Below are positions 1-6,572 of a stretch of 18,457 bases of DNA, piece after piece. The notes below the pieces were generated by a model. That model made no database searches, was not told where the DNA came from, and worked only from the letters and a program-made list of their open reading frames with translations. Numbering within the stretch: the first letter of the stretch is position 1; each line of letters starts with the position of its first letter. The stretch spans positions 1-18,457 of the forward strand of contig JBEKNT010000098.1 of assembly GCA_049522565.1 (NCBI GenBank). Reading direction: 5' to 3'. Made by a program: the position numbers and the translations under genes. Origin of the DNA: JASHVB01 sp049522565 (GTDB lineage: Bacteria; Pseudomonadota; Alphaproteobacteria; Acetobacterales; Acetobacteraceae).

Positions 1-32
1 AACGAGCCGGGTGATCACTCTAGGTTGCACGT

Positions 33-88
33 CCATGGGGATGGGGTTCCCCGAAACCGCCCGACCGGGCTGATGACCCCTACCGCTT
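33..88 (+). promoter_or_regulatory. Fluoride riboswitch aptamer (crcB motif)
   Basis: The RNA reads GGGGATGGGGTTCCCC at 37-52, then GAAACC, a GCCC/GGGC hairpin at 59-70, then TGATGACCCCTACC at 71-84. This follows the known fluoride aptamer consensus in order: GGnGATGGnGTTCnCC, an A-rich linker, a second small stem, TGATG, a short pairing segment and TAC. Stem 1 is 37-40 with 49-52; stem 2 is 59-62 with 67-70. The pseudoknot is loop 43-47 (GGGGT) with 76-80 (ACCCC). Established knowledge: this RNA binds F- through three Mg2+ ions and turns on fluoride-resistance genes, mostly exporters. It lies about 90 nt upstream of an antiporter start codon, the expected kind of target. It was identified by eye against a remembered consensus. 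Confidence 0.9.
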
Positions 89-107
89 GCAAGGATGCGG
101 TGGGGTC
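75..107 (+). terminator. Riboswitch expression platform: terminator-like stem-loop
   Basis: Bases 75-86 can pair with 97-107 as an 11-bp GC-rich stem with one bulged T (81) and a 10-nt loop (87-96). A pyrimidine-rich stretch with several T residues (108-120) follows, although it is not a clean U-tract. The 5' side of the stem contains the aptamer's pseudoknot segment 76-80, so the two folds exclude each other. The expected logic is that fluoride stabilises the pseudoknot, blocks the hairpin and permits read-through into the antiporter gene. The pairing is seen directly; the ON-switch direction is inferred from the family. Confidence 0.6.
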
Positions 108-175
108 GTTCGTTTCCTTCGCGTCCATCGGACCTGGCGGCGCACCATCCGCCGCGGAACTGCGAGGAGAACGCA

Positions 176-1363
176 ATGGCCTCCGTCTGGCTCGCTTCTT
201 CCCTGTGGATCGGGCTCGCGCTTGTCGCGTCAGTACTGTCGATCTGGGTCACGATATCGGTCGCGCTGGTCGAGATCGTGGTCGGCGCGGTCGCCGGCAA
301 CCTCATCGGCCTGCCACTCGCGCCATGGGTCAATTTCCTCGCGGGCTTCGGCGCCATCCTGCTGACCTTCCTGGCCGGCGCCGAGATCGATCCGCAGGTG
401 GTCCGCAAGAATTTCTGGTCCAGCATGAGCATCGGCGTGGTCGGCTTCTTCGCGCCCTATCTGGGGGTGCTGTTCCTGGCCCGCTACGCGGTGGGTTGGC
501 CCTGGCCGCAGGCGCAGATCGCCGGGATCTCGCTGTCCACCACCTCGGTCGCGGTGGTCTACGCGGTGATGGTGGAGACCGGCTTCAACCGTACCGAGCT
601 CGGCAAGATCATCCTCGCTGCGTGTTTTGTGAACGACCTGGGGACGGTCCTGGCACTCGGGCTGGTATTCGCCAACTACAATGTGTGGCTCGCGACCTTC
701 GTCGGCGTCACCGCAGTGGCGCTGTTCCTGATCCCGCGCTACGCGCCGAGACTGTTCGCAGCCCTGGGCGAACGGGTGAGCGAGCCGCAGACCAAGTTCG
801 TCGCGCTGGTCCTGCTGTTCCTCGGCGGGCTGGCCAGCGTCGCCGGCAGCGAGGCAGTGTTGCCCGCCTACCTCGTCGGCATGGTGCTGGCACCAACCTT
901 CCTGAAGGATCGCGAGCTGCCGCACCGCATGCGCATCGTGGCATTCTCTATCCTGACGCCGTTCTACTTCCTCAAGGCGGGTTCGTTGGTGGAGGCGCGC
1001 GCTGTGGTGGCCGCCGGCGGCCTCATTCTGTTCTTCCTGGCAATCAAGATGGTCACCAAGTTCGTCGGTATCCTGCCGTTGACACGGTTCTTTCGGTTCA
1101 AGCCGCGCGACGGGATGTACACGACCCTGCTGATGTCGACCGGGCTGACGTTCGGCAGCATCTCGGCGCTGTTCGGGTTGACCAACAACATCATCGACCA
1201 GCAGCAGTACACCATCCTGGTGACGGCGGTGATCCTTAGCGCGGTGGTGCCGACGTTGATCGCCCAGCGATGGTTCCAGCCCACGCCGGTCGACGAGCCT
1301 GATGACGCCGCCGTTGTCGATACGGAGATTTCGGTTGCTCCGGTTGCCCTCCGCGGCCGCTAG
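176..1363 (+). CDS. Kef/CPA2-type cation:proton antiporter, fluoride-riboswitch controlled
   Basis: A 395-residue inner-membrane protein made almost entirely of hydrophobic helices (roughly 11-13), with an Asn-Asp pair at N153-D154 in a helix. That pair is the ion-binding motif typical of Na+/H+ exchanger-type (CPA2) antiporters. The segment before it, with TFLAGAEID at about 64-72 and LSTTSVAVVYA at about 120-130, is also typical of this fold. It lacks the C-terminal TrkA-N regulatory domain of full-length KefB/KefC, so it is a transporter core only. The start at 176 is chosen because GAGGAG lies just upstream; longer in-frame starts would lie close to the riboswitch. It is the first gene after the fluoride riboswitch, and fluoride switches are known upstream of some antiporters. 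The ion transported is not determinable here: F- export by coupling, or repair of pH/cation balance, are both possible. Confidence 0.88.
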   Translation: MASVWLASSLWIGLALVASVLSIWVTISVALVEIVVGAVAGNLIGLPLAPWVNFLAGFGAILLTFLAGAEIDPQVVRKNFWSSMSIGVVGFFAPYLGVLFLARYAVGWPWPQAQIAGISLSTTSVAVVYAVMVETGFNRTELGKIILAACFVNDLGTVLALGLVFANYNVWLATFVGVTAVALFLIPRYAPRLFAALGERVSEPQTKFVALVLLFLGGLASVAGSEAVLPAYLVGMVLAPTFLKDRELPHRMRIVAFSILTPFYFLKAGSLVEARAVVAAGGLILFFLAIKMVTKFVGILPLTRFFRFKPRDGMYTTLLMSTGLTFGSISALFGLTNNIIDQQQYTILVTAVILSAVVPTLIAQRWFQPTPVDEPDDAAVVDTEISVAPVALRGR

Positions 1364-1488
1364 GCCATCCGCTGCCGGGCGGCCCCGAAACCATGCGGGG
1401 TTACGTCACGCGCCGGCGAACCTTGCAAGGCGCATGGCGGCACGCAGCGTGCCGATCGGGCAGCGGCAGAATCCCGCCACCGCCGATG

Positions 1489-1506
1489 GATGCCCCGTGG
1501 GGCATC
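1489..1506. promoter_or_regulatory. Inverted repeat upstream of enolase
   Basis: GATGCCCCGTGGGGCATC is an 8-bp inverted repeat around a 2-nt centre, in the 215-bp gap between the antiporter and enolase and 73 bp before the enolase start. No T-tract follows, so it is a poor intrinsic terminator. It could be an operator or a leader hairpin. A weak promoter-like pair (TTAACC at 1519, GATATT at 1544, spacing 19) lies just downstream and would allow separate transcription of enolase. Confidence 0.3.
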
Positions 1507-1578
1507 ATCCATGCCCTGTTAACCATCGATCATGTCGCTGCCCGATATTGCCAACCTGACCATCCCAGGAGACCGACC

Positions 1579-2859
1579 ATGAGTATTCTCTCGTCGATCA
1601 CCGCCCATGAGATCCTCGACTCACGCGGCAATCCGACCCTGCGCGTGCATGTGAGGCTCGACGATGGCACCAAAGTGTCGGCGTCGGTTCCCTCCGGCGC
1701 TTCGACGGGCGAGAACGAAGCGGTCGAACTTCGGGACGGCGACAAGGCACGCTATGGCGGCAAGGGCGTGCGCAACGCGGTCGCCAACGTCAACACCGTG
1801 ATCGCGCCGGCGTTGATCGGCATGGATCCGTCGCGCCAGGCGGCGATCGATGGGCTGATGATCGCGCTGGACGGCACGCCGAACAAAGCGAAGTTGGGTG
1901 CCAATGCCATCCTCGGCGTTTCGATGGCGGTGGCGCGGGCAGCGGCCCAGGCTGCTTGCCTGCCGCTCTACGCCTATCTCGGCGGCCCCGGCGCGACACG
2001 GCTGCCGGTGCCGATGATGAACATCCTCAATGGCGGCAAGCATGCCGACAACAGCGTGGACTTCCAGGAGTTCATGGCGATGCCGGTCGGCGCCCCGACA
2101 TTCGCCGAGGCGCTGCGCTACGGTGCCGAAACCTTCCATGCGCTGGCGGGTATCCTGAAGCAGAAGGGGTACGCCACGTCGGTCGGCGATGAAGGCGGTT
2201 TCGCGCCCAACCTGAAGAGCAACGAAGAAGCCTGCGAGCTGATCGTCGAAGCCATCCAGGCCGCCGGCTACCGCCCGGGCAAGGACATCGCCATCGCGCT
2301 CGATCCGGCCGCCAGCTCGTTCTTCCAGGACGGCGTCTATGATCTGGCCAAATCCGGCCAGGGACGCAAGACGAGTGAGCAGATGATTGCGCTGTTCGGC
2401 GGCTGGATCGATGCCTATCCGATCGTCTCGCTGGAAGACGGGCTGGACGAGAATGACTGGGCCGGCTTCACCAGGCTGACGGCCGCGCTGGGCGACCGCG
2501 TGCAGATCGTCGGCGACGACAATTTCGTCACCAACCCGATCTTCATCCGGCGCGGTATCGCCGAGAAGGCCGCCAACGCGGCACTGATCAAATTGAACCA
2601 GATCGGCACGGTCAGCGAGACCATGCAGGCCATCGCGCTGTGCCGGGCGGCCGGATGGCGCTACGTGATTTCGCATCGCTCCGGGGAGACCGAGGACACC
2701 TTCATGGCCGACTTCACGGTTGCCATGGGCGGGGGCCAGATCAAGACCGGGTCTGCCTGCCGCAGCGAACGGATCGCCAAATACAACCGGTTGCTGGAGA
2801 TCGAGATCGAACTGGGGACGGCGGCCGAGCTGGCGCACGTTCTGCCATCCGCCGGATAG
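1579..2859 (+). CDS. eno: Enolase (phosphopyruvate hydratase), divergent copy
   Basis: This enzyme interconverts 2-phosphoglycerate and phosphoenolpyruvate in cytosolic glycolysis/gluconeogenesis. At 426 residues it has the normal family length. Catalytic and metal residues all align with known enolases: E205 (GDEGG), K338 (LIKLNQIG), metal ligands D242, E286 and D313, H155 in HADN, E164 (QEF), and the SHRSGETED loop at about 365-373. Several otherwise conserved positions differ: GASTGENEA where most have GASTGxREA, GGKHADN where many have GGEHADN, and ALDPAASSFF where many have ALDCAASEF. The start follows AGGAGA about 7 nt upstream. It sits between a fluoride-switched antiporter and two MutS-like genes. 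Enolase is a known target of fluoride inhibition (with Mg2+ and phosphate), so a second, stress-linked enolase is likely. Whether the genome has another eno cannot be seen. Confidence 0.95.
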   Translation: MSILSSITAHEILDSRGNPTLRVHVRLDDGTKVSASVPSGASTGENEAVELRDGDKARYGGKGVRNAVANVNTVIAPALIGMDPSRQAAIDGLMIALDGTPNKAKLGANAILGVSMAVARAAAQAACLPLYAYLGGPGATRLPVPMMNILNGGKHADNSVDFQEFMAMPVGAPTFAEALRYGAETFHALAGILKQKGYATSVGDEGGFAPNLKSNEEACELIVEAIQAAGYRPGKDIAIALDPAASSFFQDGVYDLAKSGQGRKTSEQMIALFGGWIDAYPIVSLEDGLDENDWAGFTRLTAALGDRVQIVGDDNFVTNPIFIRRGIAEKAANAALIKLNQIGTVSETMQAIALCRAAGWRYVISHRSGETEDTFMADFTVAMGGGQIKTGSACRSERIAKYNRLLEIEIELGTAAELAHVLPSAG

Positions 2860-2882
2860 AGTGCGGTTGCCAGGCCGCGGCA

Positions 2883-2910
2883 CGAGGCCCGTCGCATGCG
2901 CACGGCCTCG
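2883..2910 (+). other. Stem-loop between enolase and the first MutS-like gene
   Basis: Bases 2883-2892 pair with 2902-2910 (9 bp with one bulged C at 2890) around a 9-nt loop containing CGCATGCG. No T-tract follows. It lies in the 94-nt gap after enolase and may be an RNA processing or stability element, or a weak or Rho-linked terminator. Confidence 0.3.
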
Positions 2911-2953
2911 CCGCTGGTCCGGCCAAGCCGCGTGTGCATGGAAGTGCCACACG

Positions 2954-4489
2954 ATGACCTTCCGCAGCATCCTGTTTGATGGTACCGCCGACCGTGTTCC
3001 AGACGTGCGGCCTGCCGCACCCGACTGCTTTATCGACCTCAATCTCGATCAGATCGTCGCCGCCATTACGGCTGGCAGGGACGAATATAACCTGAAGCCT
3101 TTCTTCTATATTCCGCTGCATGATATCGACGCCATTGCCTACCGACACGAGGTCATGCGGGCGCTCGAAAATGTCCATCTGTTCGACAGCATCAAGACTT
3201 TTGCCCAGAGCATGCAGACGATGCGGCAGCATCTTGTGCAATCCGGGAAGCTCCGCAACAGGCGGCAGAAAGAGCGCTGGTTCCTCGATGCGGTGCAGAT
3301 CTATTGCGATGCGGTGACTTGCCTGGCGCAGGACTTGTCCGTTGCGGAATGCACATCGCGCGGCCTGTTGGCTTTCCGCGAATATTTGGCCCGGTATGCC
3401 GCATCCGAGCGCTTCGGCGCGCTGTTCAAGCAAACGAAGGAGCTTGCGGCCGATCTCGCTTCGATCAATTACTGCATACTCATCAACAGCCCTCACCTCC
3501 AGGTCCGCAAATACGCCAGCGAGAGCGACTACAGTGCCGAGGTCGGGGCGACGTTCGAGAGGTTCAAACAGGGCGACGCCAAGGACTATAAATTCAATTT
3601 CAGCCTTTCACCGGATATGAACCACATCGAAGAAAAGGTCCTCGACCTGGTCACCCGATTGTATCCTGACATATTTTCGACATTAGAAGTCTTCGGTACA
3701 GAGCACAGGGATTATCTGGATTCTACGATTGTAACATTCGACAGGGAAATCCAGTTCTACATCGCCTATCTGGAGCGCATCGCTCTCTTCAAGACAGCCG
3801 GATTGGAGTTCTGTTATCCGCACGTCGTCCAGGCATGCAAGGAAGTTTACAGCCATCAGGGCTTCGATCTCGCCCTTGCCGGCAAGCTTATCAGCGAACG
3901 CGCGGTGCCGGTTTGCAATGACTTTCACCTCAGGGATCGGGAGCGCATCATCGTTGTCTCGGGTCCGAACCAGGGCGGCAAGACAACCTTCGCGCGCAGC
4001 TTCGGGCAGTTGCACTATCTCGCAAGCCTGGGCTGTCCGATCCCCGGCCGGGAAGCGCAGCTCTTCCTGTTCGACGAGCTTCTGACGCATTTTGAGAGAG
4101 AGGAAAGCATCAGCAATCTCCGAGGCAAACTGCAGGATGATCTGGTCAGAGTTCACCAAATCCTGGAGCGCGCTACGCCGGACAGTATCATCATCATGAA
4201 TGAAATCTTCACGTCCACCACGCTGCGGGATGCCATCGTTCTTAGCAAGCGGATTGCCACGAAGGTCATGGAACTGGACCTGTTGTGTGTCTGGGTGACG
4301 TTCCTTGACGAGCTGGCGTGCTTGGGAGAGCAGACCGTCAGCATGGTCAGCACGGTGGTCCCCGATAATCCGGCGCTGCGAACCTATAAGATCGTCAGAC
4401 GGCCCGCGGACGGCCTGTCCTACGCGATGTCGATCGCAGAGAAGTACCGCCTTACCTACGACATGATCAAGCAGCGGGTCGGCTCGTGA
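2954..4489 (+). CDS. MutS-like ATPase, first of a coupled pair
   Basis: A 511-residue protein with the C-terminal ATPase domain of the MutS family. Walker A is GPNQGGKT at 337-344 (MutS: GPNMGGKS). The segment from about 370 onward (THFEREE, GKLQDDL) corresponds to the MutS signature region. Walker B is IIIMNEIF at 412-419, with Asn where MutS has the Mg2+-coordinating Asp, while the following Glu is kept. The first 330 residues are largely helical, lever/clamp-like sequence, with no visible mismatch-recognition domain or F-x-E motif. The protein is much shorter than MutS (about 850) or MutS2 (about 780), and no Smr nuclease domain is present. The start at 2954 is preceded by GGAAG. Its GTGA overlap with the next gene suggests translational coupling and a heterodimer. 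A role in ordinary mismatch repair is unlikely; the function is unknown, with fluoride stress suggested by context. Composition looks more AT-rich than its neighbours. Confidence 0.85.
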   Translation: MTFRSILFDGTADRVPDVRPAAPDCFIDLNLDQIVAAITAGRDEYNLKPFFYIPLHDIDAIAYRHEVMRALENVHLFDSIKTFAQSMQTMRQHLVQSGKLRNRRQKERWFLDAVQIYCDAVTCLAQDLSVAECTSRGLLAFREYLARYAASERFGALFKQTKELAADLASINYCILINSPHLQVRKYASESDYSAEVGATFERFKQGDAKDYKFNFSLSPDMNHIEEKVLDLVTRLYPDIFSTLEVFGTEHRDYLDSTIVTFDREIQFYIAYLERIALFKTAGLEFCYPHVVQACKEVYSHQGFDLALAGKLISERAVPVCNDFHLRDRERIIVVSGPNQGGKTTFARSFGQLHYLASLGCPIPGREAQLFLFDELLTHFEREESISNLRGKLQDDLVRVHQILERATPDSIIIMNEIFTSTTLRDAIVLSKRIATKVMELDLLCVWVTFLDELACLGEQTVSMVSTVVPDNPALRTYKIVRRPADGLSYAMSIAEKYRLTYDMIKQRVGS

Positions 4490-6060
4490 AGGCGCATCTC
4501 CTGCACGCCGATCAGGATTTCGATCTGCGACGACCGTTGCCGTGGAATGAGGAAGCGCTCGTCAAGGATCTGTCGTTGAACACCCTGTTCACCGCGATGG
4601 CACGCGGCGATGCATTCGTCCTCGGGGTGACCAGGAAGGTTATCTTGCTGGGCTTCGACAATGATCTCGCGACGATACGGTATCGCCAGAATGTCCTGCA
4701 AGATTGCCTGAACCACCCCGCTGTCGTCCGCAGGCTTTACGCTGTCGCCGGCGAGGCGATGGAACAGCAGAAGAAACACTATCTTGGTTCCCTCGATCGT
4801 TACCCCGACTGGGCCCTGCGCTACTCGATCGAGCTGATGCAGGCGTTCCTCGGCTTTCTCAGGACGTTGAGGAAGATCGCCGATTCGCACGCTGATAAGT
4901 TCGTCTCGGAGGGGTGGACCGGATTTTATGCGATTCTGAAGCGCGAGCTCGATGACGAGTACTTCGCTGGCGTCCGCTATCACCTGGAACAATTGAGATT
5001 CCGCCGCGGGGCGTTGCTCAGCGCCGAATTGGGCACCGGCAACAAGGGTGATCACTATGTCCTGCGGAAACCGATCTATCAGAAGGAAACCTGGCTGACG
5101 CGGCTCTTGGCGCTGATACGGCGCTTCACGCAGCAGCCGTTGTTCACGCAGCAACCGCCGATCTACAGCTTCACGCTGCATCCCCGCGATGAAGCCGGTG
5201 CCAGGGCGCTGGCAGAGCTGCGGGACCGGGGGATCGGCCTGGTTGCCAATGCGCTGCTGCAAGCCACGGAGCATGTGCGTGACTTCTTCGGCATGCTGCG
5301 CACGGAACTGGCGTTCTATGTCGGTTGCGTGAACCTGCACGAGGCGCTCGACCGAAAGGGAGTGTCCATGTGCCTGCCCGCGCCCGTGGCCGCCGGGGAA
5401 CGCCGGCTCTCGCTGCAAGGACTATCCAACGTCTGTCTGGCATTGAGCATGGACCAGCGCGTGGTCGGCAACGATGCGGACGCCGATCGGCAGGCTCTCG
5501 TGATCGTCACCGGCGCCAACACGGGCGGCAAATCGGTCTTCCTGCAAAGTGTCGGGTTGGCGCAATTGATGATGCAATGCGGCATGTTCGTGCCGGCCAG
5601 GTCATACTGTTCCAGTCTGCACGACGGAATTTTCACGCATTACAAACGGGAAGAAGATACCGGCATGAAAAGCGGCAAGCTCGACGAAGAGCTTAGCCGG
5701 ATGAGCGAAATCGTCGAACACATCACGTCATATCCGATGATCCTGTTCAATGAATCCTTCGCGGCGACCAACGAGCGCGAGGGCTCGGAGATCGCGAGGC
5801 AGATCATATCGGCATTGCTGACCAGGCAGGTCAAGATCGTCTGCGTGACCCATCTTTATGAATTGGCGCGCGGCTTCTGTGAGGGGAATACGGGAAACGT
5901 CCTGTTCCTGCGCGCCGACAGACAAGCCGACGGCACCCGAACATTCAAATTGGTCGAAGGAGAACCGTTGCGGACGAGTTTCGGCGAAGACCTGTACAAC
6001 AGCATTTTCGGCTCCGAAACCGGCCATCGAGGAACTGACACTCCCGCGGCCGCCGCTTGA
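4486..6060 (+). CDS. MutS-like ATPase, second of a coupled pair
   Basis: A 524-residue partner of the preceding protein, starting at GTG inside its stop codon (4-base GTGA overlap). Walker A is GANTGGKS at 343-350; the signature-like segment FTHYKREED begins at 383 and is followed by GKLDEELSRM. Walker B is MILFNESF at 418-425, again with Asn before the catalytic Glu, then NEREGSEIA. As in the first protein, residues 1-330 are helical, without a mismatch-binding or Smr domain. The shared layout marks the two as diverged paralogues, and MutS-family ATPases work as dimers with composite sites, so a heterodimer is the natural inference. No strong ribosome-binding site is visible, which fits coupled translation. 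The gene ends 17 bp from a convergent minus-strand reading frame, so it is the last gene of this unit. Confidence 0.85.
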   Translation: MKAHLLHADQDFDLRRPLPWNEEALVKDLSLNTLFTAMARGDAFVLGVTRKVILLGFDNDLATIRYRQNVLQDCLNHPAVVRRLYAVAGEAMEQQKKHYLGSLDRYPDWALRYSIELMQAFLGFLRTLRKIADSHADKFVSEGWTGFYAILKRELDDEYFAGVRYHLEQLRFRRGALLSAELGTGNKGDHYVLRKPIYQKETWLTRLLALIRRFTQQPLFTQQPPIYSFTLHPRDEAGARALAELRDRGIGLVANALLQATEHVRDFFGMLRTELAFYVGCVNLHEALDRKGVSMCLPAPVAAGERRLSLQGLSNVCLALSMDQRVVGNDADADRQALVIVTGANTGGKSVFLQSVGLAQLMMQCGMFVPARSYCSSLHDGIFTHYKREEDTGMKSGKLDEELSRMSEIVEHITSYPMILFNESFAATNEREGSEIARQIISALLTRQVKIVCVTHLYELARGFCEGNTGNVLFLRADRQADGTRTFKLVEGEPLRTSFGEDLYNSIFGSETGHRGTDTPAAAA

Positions 6061-6077
6061 TACGATCGTTGCGGCCC

Positions 6078-6542
6078 TCACGGCGCTGCACCTCGCCGGT
6101 CGAGCGTCGCGGCCGTGTCGAAGAACCAAGCCAGGGCACGCTCCCGCGAACCCGACAGGTGCGATGCCCAGAGCTGGCTACGGATGACCGTCCGGCTTCT
6201 GTCCCACCAGTGCTCGGCTGTCACCATGACCTGCCAGTTGGCGCCGTTGCCGGTCGGTTCAAGATGGCAGATGTCGAGAACGATACGGTGATCCGGACCC
6301 ATGAGGCTATGTCGATGCCGGCGACACATGACGTCGCCGATCCGCCACGTCATGGCCTCGGGATCGGGCTGCGTGCCCGCCCGGATCCGCTGCCACGCGT
6401 GCAGGAATTGCCGGTCACCGATCCGGTGCATGCGCCTTCGCCCCCGGGCCCGAAACGATACCGCCTTGGCCTGACATTCGATGTCCCCTCCCGTGGTCAT
6501 ACCCGGGCGTCGCGTGAATGCCACCATGAAGCTGCGGCTCAT
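6078..6542 (-). CDS. Hypothetical protein downstream of the dynamin-like GTPase
   Basis: A 154-residue reading frame with no recognised family. The C-terminal 90 residues look protein-like, with alternating hydrophobic and charged residues and several Trp (for example HRIVLDICHLEPTGNGANW and AEHWWDRSRTVIRSQLW). The first 40-60 residues are Arg-rich and less convincing, so the true start may be one of the internal Met codons (6527 or 6500); none has a clear ribosome-binding site. It begins 30 nt after the GTPase stop on the same strand and could be co-transcribed with it. No function is proposed. An overlapping plus-strand frame has a poorer, Arg/Pro-rich composition. Confidence 0.5.
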   Translation of the reverse strand: MSRSFMVAFTRRPGMTTGGDIECQAKAVSFRARGRRRMHRIGDRQFLHAWQRIRAGTQPDPEAMTWRIGDVMCRRHRHSLMGPDHRIVLDICHLEPTGNGANWQVMVTAEHWWDRSRTVIRSQLWASHLSGSRERALAWFFDTAATLDRRGAAP

Positions 6543-6572
6543 CGTTATGGCCAGGAACCACGACGTCCGAGG

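Noticed and set aside
25..1239. A 404-codon frame running through the riboswitch and antiporter in a different phase
   Set aside because: It would translate the riboswitch aptamer and is Arg/Gly-rich; the antiporter frame has membrane helices and a ribosome-binding site.
1364..1578. A second fluoride riboswitch before enolase
   Set aside because: The gap was read for the GATG...AAAC...TGATG pattern; only unrelated hairpins (for example 1489-1506) are present.
6048..6076. GGCCGC/GCGGCC hairpin at the end of the second MutS-like gene
   Set aside because: Only 6 bp with a 17-nt loop and no T-tract; such pairs are common in GC-rich DNA.
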